From Thermoplasmatota archaeon (GTDB lineage: Archaea > Thermoplasmatota > Thermoplasmata > Thermoplasmatales > GCA-001856825): a stretch of DNA of 9,744 nt. The position numbers and the translations under genes are program-made. Positions 1 through 6,294 of this stretch are shown here, piece after piece. Position 1 is the first letter of the stretch. The number at the start of each line of letters is the position of its first letter. The notes under the pieces were generated by a model. That model searched no databases. It was not told where the DNA came from and worked only from the letters and a program-made list of their open reading frames with translations. The DNA lies in the NCBI GenBank assembly GCA_023379555.1, contig JAMCQR010000013.1, forward strand, positions 1-9,744. The letters run 5' to 3'.

Positions 1-427
1 TCCTGCCCATGAGCGGCATCGATTCCTGAGACTGAACCTTCCCCTCTCTCAGCCTCATCTCCTGGTACTTCACCCACAGCATAGCCATCCATTCCGGCAT
101 CTCCTCGGGCTGCATGAAGTCGTAGTCGGTCAGATAAGGGCGGACAGTTTGATCGAAGCTCCCTCCGCTGTGTCCTCCCATCTCCACTCCATCCCTGTGC
201 ACGCCATGACTGTTCTCCATCTCGCTCCTACCCTTCTGCTCAACCAGGACCCACCCCGGTGAGAGTGGACCCTCATACCTGTAATACCTGATGTGACCCC
301 TCTGCCATCCCTCCCTGGGATAATACGTCGCAGGCTTGCATATCACTTCCTTCCAAACAGTCATCACCATCATCGTCGGTGCGCTGTTTATGTCAAGAGC
401 CAGCTTCCTCAAATTCGCTTCATTCAT
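1..427 (-). CDS. Unrecognised protein, partial (C-terminus beyond left edge)
   Basis: An open frame of 142 codons starts at an ATG at 427-425 and runs without a stop to the window edge. The start is well supported: a GGAGAGGGTGA stretch, a good match to the archaeal anti-Shine-Dalgarno, ends about four bases upstream. The protein opens MNEANLRKLALDINSAP. It contains a Trp/Tyr/Arg-rich middle, a Gly/His-rich stretch (EMGGHSGGSFDQTV), and a Met/Glu-rich end (MQPEEMPEWMAMLWVKYQ). No membrane segment, signal peptide or catalytic motif is visible and I do not recognise the family. The gene is clearly richer in G+C than the DNA to its right, so it may belong to a different genomic block. A TATA box and a structured leader lie upstream. 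The existence of the gene is fairly secure; its function is unknown. Confidence 0.7.
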   Translation of the reverse strand, partial: MNEANLRKLALDINSAPTMMVMTVWKEVICKPATYYPREGWQRGHIRYYRYEGPLSPGWVLVEQKGRSEMENSHGVHRDGVEMGGHSGGSFDQTVRPYLTDYDFMQPEEMPEWMAMLWVKYQEMRLREGKVQSQESMPLMGR

Positions 428-523
428 TTCTTCACCCTCTCCTGAACGGAGGTTCTCTACCCGCCAATCCCCGCGGGACTTCGCGGGGCTGCTAAAAGTC
501 ACCGGACGTCCACTCTATCCGGC
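428..523 (-). promoter_or_regulatory. GC-rich structured 5' leader of the left-edge gene
   Basis: If transcription starts about 25 bases after the TATA box at 543-550, the messenger has an untranslated leader of roughly 95 bases. That is long for an archaeon. Reading the minus strand, three inverted repeats follow each other. CCGGA (522-518) pairs with TCCGG (506-502). CCCCGCG (488-482) pairs with CGCGGGG (475-469) around a six-base loop. CTCC (451-448) pairs with GGAG (442-439), and the last arm belongs to the Shine-Dalgarno region. The third helix could mask ribosome binding. I cannot match the leader to a known riboswitch class; it could also be an independent small RNA. Confidence 0.4.
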
Positions 524-542
524 GGCATTATTCTACGGGTGA

Positions 543-550
543 ATTATAAA
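543..550 (-). promoter_or_regulatory. Putative TATA box for the left-edge gene
   Basis: On the minus strand the sequence reads TTTATAAT, preceded by GAACG, which could act as a B-recognition element. Transcription would begin near 519-523, leaving the leader described separately. It sits at the border between AT-rich DNA and the GC-rich gene. Confidence 0.45.
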
Positions 551-1137
551 CGTTCTGTTAATTACAGCCTTGTTGTTTTTTTAGAAATTCCCAGCCTAAC
601 TCAAGAGAAAGGGAGAATGGTACGCGACAGTGTCCCAAGGTCCCGTCAACATAGAATGTAACAGACGGGTGGTGGACCGTACGATTAAGAAACGTGTTGA
701 TCCTGTATCGTTTCTATATGCCACACCTCGACTGACTCTTCAGTGCGTTGTTGGAAAGGAAATCATCTCTAATAAATGAAGAAACTGTGCTTTCATAGAA
801 AAATGGCAAGCGCTACCACTGATAAGGCCCTTAAAGTCGAAAAACTATTTCAGATTCGACAATAAAAAATTCTATTTCGATGTTCCAGCTACTTCTGTTC
901 TGATAATATATCGAAAAATTATAGACAGGTGTGAAGACTGCGAGAATATGACTAAAGCCTATGTTTGCTCTTTAGACTTGATCAAGGAGGCCAATAGAAA
1001 CATCGCAATTTATATTAGAAGACTAACAAAAATTGAGAAAGAACCTTCAAACCATGGTTCAAATTGACCCTAATGCTACGACTGATCGAATCAATATGTA
1101 GGACTATGAGATTAGTCTGGCAAAGCTTACCTCAAAT
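551..1137. other. AT-rich stretch without a convincing gene
   Basis: No frame with a credible start, ribosome binding site and length was found on either strand. A T-run lies at 574-582. A minus-strand open stretch of about 47 codons around 600-745 has no good start. The only longer open stretch is 780-1067 on the plus strand, listed separately. No tRNA, insertion-sequence ends or attachment site could be recognised. Confidence 0.5.
780..1067 (+). pseudogene. Possible gene remnant: start-less open frame of 95 codons
   Basis: The frame is open from just after a TGA at 777-779 to a TGA at 1065-1067. It has no ATG before 948 and no Shine-Dalgarno site. The translation looks protein-like: YFRFDNKKFYFDVP, then a cysteine-rich piece (RCEDCENMTKAYVC), then a basic helix-like tail (LIKEANRNIAIYIRRLTK). 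It could be the end of a decayed gene, or a chance open frame in AT-rich DNA. Starting at the ATG at 948 would leave only 39 residues. I recognise no family. Confidence 0.2.
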
Positions 1138-1148
1138 CTTTAAATACT
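1138..1148 (+). promoter_or_regulatory. Putative TATA box of the 466-residue exported protein gene
   Basis: CTTTAAATACT has the archaeal TATA consensus and lies about 37 bases before the ATG at 1180. This predicts a start site near 1169 and a leader of about ten bases holding only a weak AAGGA ribosome binding site. Confidence 0.5.
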
Positions 1149-1179
1149 TGGTGTAATTGCTACTTTTAAGGAAATAAAA

Positions 1180-2580
1180 ATGGGAAAACCTATTAAAACA
1201 ATACTAGCGGTTGTTACGATCGTTATTCTTATCACATCCGGTACTGTGTATGCATGGCATCACCAGACTGCTGTAGAGAAAGTCCCCACCCGTTTGATCG
1301 ATTATTATGTTTATTTTTACAAGGATGTCTACGACATTCAATTTACTATAAATAACAGCCAATATGAGTCATTAGTAAATAGCAATACTCCCAACCCAGA
1401 CACGACTTATCTTGAGTTCTATGTAAATAGCAGATACAGCGATTCAGCCTTTCCAGTTTATAATGCTGCCGTATACAGCGGCACTAATGATCCAGTGGGA
1501 GAGCCTTTATCTCAACGAATAGTTGTAAACGAGATCAATTCAATTTTCCTTAAAGAGAATCCGTCCTTGATTATGAACATATCCACCTTTGAATCTAGTT
1601 ATAAGGCGATCTACAAGGGTTATGAAAGCATTCTATGGCAGGAAACTGAAGACCTTGGAATCACGCTGTTGAATTCAGTCAGCACCATAGCATCTTCAAT
1701 AGATGACATAATAGAAATAATTCGAGGCTATGTATCAGGGAACGACCAGGCAGAGCTTAAGAACATGGCCTTACTTATCTCAGACATTCTTGAAGGGGCC
1801 CCCGGCTTAACTCAGCATTTTAGCCAAAACAACATTTCGAGGACTGATTCTGTCCTTGTAACCAGCGGACTCGTAAGCAGTGACTATTTCAGCAGTGCTG
1901 ACGCCATACGCGGACTTTTCTCCCTTCCTAGGTCCAGTTATCCTCAGTTCTTGACTGACCTCTATATGGCTAATTATGAGACTCCCCCTACTGACGGAGT
2001 TTTAACAATATCAAGTTCTTTTCTTTCGAACCTTGTGAACGATATTTCTTCGATGGGATTGCAATCGTTCCTGTCCGTCTTTGAATACCTTCTGGACAAC
2101 CCCTCACTGTATATTGCTTTGGAAACCACTGGATGGGAATTGCTTGGAGGATTTTTTGAATTCAGCATTCCACTTGCCCTTGCTGCTGCCATTTCTTCCT
2201 TTATAGGTCTAAAGTTCAGACCTGTTGCAGATTATTTGAGCCTAGAAGAGAAGATAGAACAAGAAATATTTAAGACCCTGATGAATGAAATAGACAAAGA
2301 GGAAGCTCACACCTCAGTCTATATCGGATTCCCCCATTACAGCCACATTTCCAATGTATCCGATGTCATTGATCTCGTTTACAACTATTCGTTGATGCTG
2401 GGGATGACAGAACTTTGGTACAAGGTTAATTCTCAGTACCTTCAATACAGTGACCCTAATTCTGGACAGATCCCAACAGATAACTTCACAATTGTGAATT
2501 TGCAATTCACTCAGGACAATCTGGAACAAATTGTCGAAAATGCAAACCAGGCAGCTGCTAATATGAATTTAGCAAATTGA
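1180..2580 (+). CDS. Unrecognised exported or membrane-anchored protein, 466 residues
   Basis: The N-terminus has a short basic start (MGKPIK) and a hydrophobic helix at about residues 7-25 ending in VYAWHH, so it is a secretion signal or an uncleaved anchor. The long middle is polar and rich in Ser, Asn, Asp and Tyr, typical of proteins outside the cell, with several N-x-S/T sites that archaea can glycosylate (NIS, NVS, NFT). A second hydrophobic stretch at about 329-346 (SIPLALAAAISSFIGLKF) may be membrane-spanning or buried. Only one cysteine-free polar region separates the two. No enzyme motif, repeat or known domain is apparent. It is transcribed alone from its own TATA box. Its stop overlaps by about 12 bases the end of a minus-strand ATPase remnant. 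It is a good gene by length and start context, but its function is unknown; a cell-surface role is inference. Confidence 0.8.
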   Translation: MGKPIKTILAVVTIVILITSGTVYAWHHQTAVEKVPTRLIDYYVYFYKDVYDIQFTINNSQYESLVNSNTPNPDTTYLEFYVNSRYSDSAFPVYNAAVYSGTNDPVGEPLSQRIVVNEINSIFLKENPSLIMNISTFESSYKAIYKGYESILWQETEDLGITLLNSVSTIASSIDDIIEIIRGYVSGNDQAELKNMALLISDILEGAPGLTQHFSQNNISRTDSVLVTSGLVSSDYFSSADAIRGLFSLPRSSYPQFLTDLYMANYETPPTDGVLTISSSFLSNLVNDISSMGLQSFLSVFEYLLDNPSLYIALETTGWELLGGFFEFSIPLALAAAISSFIGLKFRPVADYLSLEEKIEQEIFKTLMNEIDKEEAHTSVYIGFPHYSHISNVSDVIDLVYNYSLMLGMTELWYKVNSQYLQYSDPNSGQIPTDNFTIVNLQFTQDNLEQIVENANQAAANMNLAN

Positions 2581-2904
2581 TAGAAATTTAACTGAAATAC
2601 TGGAATGATTGAATGATAATTTGACAATTCCGGTATCATTAAAGACTGGAAGAATCATATCCCATGAATGAGTAGTAATTATTATCCGTTGACTTAGTTC
2701 CTTAACCGCTTAGTAGAAAAGATCAAACAGAACTTCAACACTACCTATGTGTAGTCTCATTTCTGGTTCTTCTATTATAATGATTGACCCTTCCGGGGAT
2801 AGTACAATCGCGGAAATAATTTGAAACGCCCTGGATATACCATTTCCTTGGGCACTAAATGGAATATCTATATCGTTCCCTTCTATATTTCGACTGAAGA
2901 TGCT
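2569..2904 (-). pseudogene. Decayed AAA/ABC-type ATPase (OLD/AAA_15-like), C-terminal half
   Basis: Reading the minus strand, 64 codons (2904-2713) give a signature-like motif (PFSAQGNGISRAFQ), then a Walker B strand with catalytic glutamate and a D-loop-like His (GSIIIIEEPEMRLH). An in-frame TAA at 2712-2710 interrupts. The same frame then continues for 46 codons with the switch histidine (RIIITTHSWDMILPVF) and ends at TAA 2571-2569. This is the C-terminal half of the stand-alone ATPases of the OLD/AAA_15/AAA_21 group, many of which act in phage defence. A TAG at 2907-2905 and frame breaks further upstream (to about 3040) remove the N-terminus, and no Walker A motif is visible. The order and spacing of motifs across the stop argue strongly for a broken gene and not for chance. 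A sequencing error could explain one stop but not the lost N-terminal half. Confidence 0.75.
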
Positions 2905-3109
2905 CTAATAAAATTCTGCGTAACGGAGGGATTGTTAAATGCAAATTTTGATCTATCCTCTTCATCCGATCCTATATTTCAGACATTTTAGTTCTCGAGT
3001 TTGAGACTTTCGTCAACGGGAATTGTTGGAGGTTTTTGGCATCCATATACACTGTATGGCCCCAAAAAGTAGTGAGTTTACCGGGATAAAAGGTCTAAAC
3101 AAAATCAAT

Positions 3110-3131
3110 ATATTACAAAATTATGTAATAT
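3110..3131 (+). promoter_or_regulatory. Near-perfect palindrome overlapping the operon promoter (likely operator)
   Basis: ATATTACA (3110-3117) and TGTAATAT (3124-3131) are perfect reverse complements. They are separated by AAATTA, whose inner AATT is also symmetric, giving 20 of 22 symmetric positions. The right arm ends two bases before the ATG at 3134. The left arm overlaps a TATA-like AATATATTA (3107-3115), about 23 bases before that ATG, a position that fits a leaderless or nearly leaderless transcript. A dimeric repressor bound here would block both TATA recognition and the start site. The winged-helix-like product of the first gene is the obvious candidate repressor. Confidence 0.65.
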
Positions 3132-3133
3132 CA

Positions 3134-3634
3134 ATGGGAAGGAAAGATCCCCAGTCTATTGAAGAATTGTCTGAATCAGAGAAGATGGTCATACTGCTTA
3201 CGGGGTACTCCAAAGAATCAAAACCTATTCGACTGCAGAAGCTGTCGTTGCTGACCAAAGCCATATTAGAAGGAAAAGTTCCAACTAGTCATGGCGCTTA
3301 TCTTTTTGGGGGGTTTTCGGATGAAATCGCGGAGAATTCGGAATCTCTACGTTCTGAGGGTTATTTAACGTACAGAGGAGGGGAAGGTTATTCGCTGACG
3401 AAAGATGGAATGAAATTATATAACGTTCTACTGCAAAAAGAGCGAAAATTAAGTATCATCTCTGATAAGGTAGTCCAAACTTTCAGAGAGATATCCGATC
3501 AAGAACTGACCGCTATAACTTATAAGTTCTTTCCTGAATTAACTTCCAATTCAATAATAAAAAAGAAGATGGAAAGAATAGGACGGAACCTTAACATAGA
3601 GACATTTGAACTGAAGGAAATTTTGGATGAGTGA
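3134..3634 (+). CDS. Winged-helix-like protein, distantly Panacea/DUF4065-like
   Basis: From the ATG at 3134 the protein has 166 residues. A longer frame reaches a TTG at 3023, but the palindromic operator lies directly before 3134, which makes the ATG the better start. After a short polar lead the sequence reads SESEKMVILLTGYSKESKPI, then RLQKLSLLTKAILEGKV, then GAYLFGGFSDEIAENSESLRSEGYL and a Y-S-L-T-K-D-G strand. This order (helix, LQKL helix, G-x-Y/F-SDE helix, short beta wing ending in LT-x-G) is what I know from archaeal winged-helix proteins related to the Panacea/SocA antitoxin domain. The C-terminal third is charged and helical. It heads an operon whose next gene starts inside its stop codon. 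Likely role: DNA-binding autoregulator or antitoxin-like protein; the family link is by eye only. Confidence 0.7.
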   Translation: MGRKDPQSIEELSESEKMVILLTGYSKESKPIRLQKLSLLTKAILEGKVPTSHGAYLFGGFSDEIAENSESLRSEGYLTYRGGEGYSLTKDGMKLYNVLLQKERKLSIISDKVVQTFREISDQELTAITYKFFPELTSNSIIKKKMERIGRNLNIETFELKEILDE

Positions 3635-3930
3635 AGATGCCCCTTCATAAAAAGACTGAAGTTGGCGTTAGACTTGGACCCGACAAGGTAGAAGGCAACA
3701 TAGCTCGTGAAATCATCCAGGAAATAGTCACTCTAAAGGTGGGAGACTTCAAGATCATACCCCACCTAGATGGGAAGGGGGAAACTTGGGTCTATAGAAC
3801 CGAAGATAGTATAACAGCAATGACAAGAAGATACGAAAAGGATGGTATATTGGCTAGTGGGTTGCACTCAGAGGTAGAAAGTTTCGTAATAAGAAATGGA
3901 GAGGTGGTTTTCAATGGCAGGAAATTATGA
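3631..3930 (+). CDS. Unrecognised small protein, 99 residues
   Basis: The frame opens at a GTG that overlaps the upstream TGA (GTGA). An ATG two codons later (3637) would give 97 residues and is equally plausible. Either way the gene is translationally coupled to its neighbour. The product is soluble, starts with a basic stretch (MPLHKKTEVGVRLGPDK), has a helix (AREIIQEIVTLK), and then beta-like segments (GDFKIIPHLDGKGETWVYRT and ESFVIRNGEVVFNGRKL). No cysteines, membrane segments or catalytic motif stand out. It overlaps the next gene by 17 bases. The conserved-looking operon packing argues that it is expressed together with both neighbours, as part of a complex or a toxin-antitoxin-like pair, but no function can be given. 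Confidence 0.7.
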   Translation: MKMPLHKKTEVGVRLGPDKVEGNIAREIIQEIVTLKVGDFKIIPHLDGKGETWVYRTEDSITAMTRRYEKDGILASGLHSEVESFVIRNGEVVFNGRKL

Positions 3931-5077
3931 AATAAAGAAGGTCAGCTTCAACGACCAGTTTGCATTTCTAAGAGTTCCAGAAATTGAAGCGGAAGGGACA
4001 ACAATTGATGTAATATCTAGAGCAGTAAGTATAAAGCTGTCAACAAAATTCGTTAAGGAAGTATATCTCCCCAAAGTCACAAAGTCAATTTATGAAGTGT
4101 TTATGCGCTTAGACTTAGCGACACTTCGAGCAATCGATAGCAATGCTGAAGCTCAGGAAGAATTCATCAACTCAAAGTTTCCGTCTAATATCGCGGCTGA
4201 GAATACCCTTGATGGGAAACTAATGCCGATAATTTTTCTGATGATTGACATTAAGACAGGAGATAAGTTTGAGGATAGAGATATTGAGTATGTGAACGAT
4301 ATACTTACTTGGGTATCCAATAAAATATATGTTGTTCCCATTCTGAGGTTTTCTGACGATATCAATCGAGATGATAGAGTCAAGCTCTATTATGACTTTG
4401 TAAAGAAGTTGCTGGACGAAAAGAAATCCATCTCTGACAAGATAAGATCAGCCATATCTATTCCTTCCTTTTGCAAAGGGAGCCGAGTTTCGGAGATATT
4501 TGAGTTATACAAGAATGAGAATAAGGCCCCTGCCCTGGCAGTGATAGACTTTGAAAGAAATAGAATAACGTCATCAAAGATTATCGGAGTTGTGTCTAAC
4601 GTAGTACGAGCATATAATGATGCTAAAGAAGAGAAATATGCAATATACGGTTTCAATGTTAAACCGTATAAAAAGGGTGTTGAAACACCACTAGCCGAGG
4701 ATATGGGGTGTTTCCTTTCAGGATTAAATGCTATAGGAGATACCTATAGATTAAATAACCAAGCCAAAGTTTTCGTACCAGAACCTAAGGAAATAGCAGA
4801 TTTACCAAAGATATTTAATTCGGATGCTTACAAGTATCTTAAACTCAGCGATCAGTCTTCCGGGAAAGAATTTAGTGACTGGTGTAATAGTGTGTATGGA
4901 TTCGAACTGACCAAAGATCATCTTACAAGATACCCTCGATATGAACAAAGATTCAATGTGTTCAAGACAGGCGTAGAAGCAGTAGGAATTTCCGAAATGA
5001 TCAACAAAGGCGAAGAAGCAGAGCTGAAAAAGAAGATCTATAATAAAGACATTACAAAGTTGTTAACTGGAAAGTAA
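3914..5077 (+). CDS. Unrecognised alpha/beta protein, possibly TIM-barrel-like, 387 residues
   Basis: I chose the ATG at 3914 because GAGGTGG (3901-3907) sits six bases before it. The frame also has an ATG at 3896 without such a site. The gene overlaps the preceding one by 17 bases. Hydrophobic strands alternate with amphipathic helices: LMPIIFLMIDIK, IYVVPILRF followed by a helix, an IPSF strand, PALAVIDFE and a helix, YAIYGFNVKPY, and GCFLSGLNAIGDTYR. This periodicity suggests a barrel or Rossmann-type alpha/beta fold. The C-terminal 90 residues are polar and helical (EFSDWCNSVYGFELTKDHL). No nucleotide-binding loop, nuclease or metal motif is evident, and I do not recognise the family. As the largest product of the operon it is the natural candidate for the effector. 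An inverted repeat lies inside it at 4644-4670. Confidence 0.75.
   Translation: MAGNYEIKKVSFNDQFAFLRVPEIEAEGTTIDVISRAVSIKLSTKFVKEVYLPKVTKSIYEVFMRLDLATLRAIDSNAEAQEEFINSKFPSNIAAENTLDGKLMPIIFLMIDIKTGDKFEDRDIEYVNDILTWVSNKIYVVPILRFSDDINRDDRVKLYYDFVKKLLDEKKSISDKIRSAISIPSFCKGSRVSEIFELYKNENKAPALAVIDFERNRITSSKIIGVVSNVVRAYNDAKEEKYAIYGFNVKPYKKGVETPLAEDMGCFLSGLNAIGDTYRLNNQAKVFVPEPKEIADLPKIFNSDAYKYLKLSDQSSGKEFSDWCNSVYGFELTKDHLTRYPRYEQRFNVFKTGVEAVGISEMINKGEEAELKKKIYNKDITKLLTGK
4644..4670 (+). repeat. Perfect 10-bp inverted repeat inside the coding region
   Basis: TATACGGTTT (4644-4653) and AAACCGTATA (4661-4670) are exact reverse complements with a seven-base spacer. They encode the YGFNVKPYKK part of the 387-residue protein. 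In RNA this would form a stable hairpin with a short loop; in DNA it could be a second regulator site. Its arms differ from those of the operon palindrome at 3110-3131. Confidence 0.5.
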
Positions 5078-5183
5078 TACAGAGTCGTGAAATGTCAAAG
5101 GAAGTCAATACCTAATCAAGTGGTGCCCGAGTGATTGAGAATTTAGAAGTAACAAACAGGTTGAGCGAGAATTCGCATAACTG

Positions 5184-6053
5184 TCACTGGATTTGCCCAA
5201 TCTGTTTTATGATTTCTTTTGCACTTACAGATCTTATGTTGTTAAATTTAATTTCCTGACACATTCCATCACTTCTTAGAATGTACAGGGATTTCCCTAA
5301 TGCAAGGAGCGTCCCTTCACTTTTTATGTTTTGTACTGAATCAATATGCAAATAGAGTTCAAGAATGACTTTTTTTTCATAACTCTGAAAATACTTTCGT
5401 GACAACAGGAATTCTAGCTCCATGCGTGTTTTATTAATCATGAAGGAAGTGAAGAACAGAGCATAGCTGGCTGAGAGCAGCAGCATTACAGTGTACAAGA
5501 CTTCAAAATACACATTGAAAAAATAATAGGTATATGAAGTAAGATAGAGGTTAAAAAGAAGGAACACCAAGATTATCAGAGTGGAATAGATTCCCTGTCG
5601 ATCTCCTAGGTCTCCAGCTTCTTTTATGCCACCGATGGAGGACTTGGATTCTAGTTTCGCAACAAGTGCAGATGCTCGGCCTGCAACATAAAACTCTGCG
5701 AATAAGAATGTGATATATGTCTCTATGGTTGCTAAGATTAATCCAAGAATAAGCAAAGTGGCTGCATTAAGGTGAATTTCAAAGTGAAGATAAACGATTA
5801 TTGGTATACCAATGAGAGAGAGAGTGGAGTAAATGTAACTTCGTGAGGCCTTTCTAGATCCGTATGTTATGGGAGGACTAAATTGCAGGTAAAATTGGTT
5901 TATCCCGTCACTTAGAATGTTGAAGCTACTGGTCCACTCTTTCTTGCCTCTTTTCCAGATCAGGGTTCGTCCCTTAAGAAAACTAAACGTATAATAAATA
6001 GCGGAGAGAGTAACCGAGACAATTGCCGTAATTTCAGTTATTGAATATGACAC
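5184..6053 (-). CDS. Unrecognised integral membrane protein, about five helices, 289 residues
   Basis: The frame starts at a GTG (6053-6051). Hydrophobic helices lie at about residues 6-26, 73-93, 97-119, 154-178 and 184-205. A 45-residue loop between the first two contains basic and aromatic residues (WKRGKKEWTSSF). A loop at about 125-153 is Gly/Ser/Lys-rich. The last 85 residues form a soluble tail with charged helices and beta strands (KSLYILRSDGMCQEIKF), which could be a small regulatory domain. No transporter signature or enzyme motif is visible. A GTAAATA sequence about 29 bases before the start could be the TATA box of a leaderless transcript. It converges with the three-gene operon and diverges from the HNH gene. 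Function unknown; the membrane location is secure. Confidence 0.75.
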   Translation of the reverse strand: MSYSITEITAIVSVTLSAIYYTFSFLKGRTLIWKRGKKEWTSSFNILSDGINQFYLQFSPPITYGSRKASRSYIYSTLSLIGIPIIVYLHFEIHLNAATLLILGLILATIETYITFLFAEFYVAGRASALVAKLESKSSIGGIKEAGDLGDRQGIYSTLIILVFLLFNLYLTSYTYYFFNVYFEVLYTVMLLLSASYALFFTSFMINKTRMELEFLLSRKYFQSYEKKVILELYLHIDSVQNIKSEGTLLALGKSLYILRSDGMCQEIKFNNIRSVSAKEIIKQIGQIQ

Positions 6054-6110
6054 TTGGAAAATTATAGCAACCTTGCCTATTTACGACTTGTCATTCTTCT
6101 TTTCTAGCTT

Positions 6111-6132
6111 TTGCCTTGAGGATGAAAGGCAA
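6111..6132. repeat. Inverted repeat between two divergent genes
   Basis: TTGCCTT (6111-6117) and AAGGCAA (6126-6132) are exact reverse complements around eight bases. The repeat sits between the divergent membrane-protein and HNH genes, upstream of the likely promoters of both. It could be a regulator site; a chance match of this size is also possible. Confidence 0.3.
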
Positions 6133-6263
6133 CAGTTGTAGTTGGTCTAAAGCCTGATAAATGAAAGTTTTTTTTATCTCCCAGTAATTATGTATTTTTG
6201 CAGGGGATTTCAAGAGGATGAAATAGAAATGGGTCTAAATGAATAGATAAATGGAAGAAGAAG

Positions 6264-6288
6264 TTTAAATTAACAAACCATATAAATA
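6264..6288 (+). promoter_or_regulatory. Two TATA-like boxes before the HNH gene
   Basis: TTTAAAT at 6264-6270 lies about 28 bases before the ATG at 6295, the spacing of a leaderless archaeal transcript. A better-looking TATAAATA at 6281-6288 is too close: it would start transcription near 6310, inside the gene, where no ATG follows for more than 40 codons. There is no Shine-Dalgarno site, which favours the first box. Confidence 0.4.
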
Positions 6289-6294
6289 CTTGAG

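Noticed and set aside
441..540. GC-rich stretch as a tRNA or rRNA fragment
   Set aside because: No cloverleaf or recognisable rRNA sequence on either strand; a structured leader is the simpler reading.
336..542. Plus-strand open frame of 68 codons
   Set aside because: It lies opposite the left-edge gene and its leader, has no ribosome binding site, and its translation is low-complexity Ser/Arg/Pro. The minus-strand gene explains the region better.
1040..1070. Possible tRNA T-arm (GGTTCAAAT)
   Set aside because: The flanking bases do not pair into a T-stem, and no acceptor or anticodon arms are found.
1974..2529. Two minus-strand open frames opposite the 466-residue gene
   Set aside because: Both are antisense to a well-supported gene and have no start signals. 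The second lies just past the real end (2569) of the ATPase remnant and is not part of it.
2597..2636. 10-bp inverted repeat (one G-U pair) with a 20-base loop after the 466-residue gene, as a terminator
   Set aside because: No T-run follows, the loop is long, and the stretch is explained as the end of the ATPase remnant on the other strand.
4153..4656. Two minus-strand open frames opposite the 387-residue gene
   Set aside because: Shadows of the coding strand, rich in Ser and Leu as expected for antisense frames, with no promoter or ribosome site.
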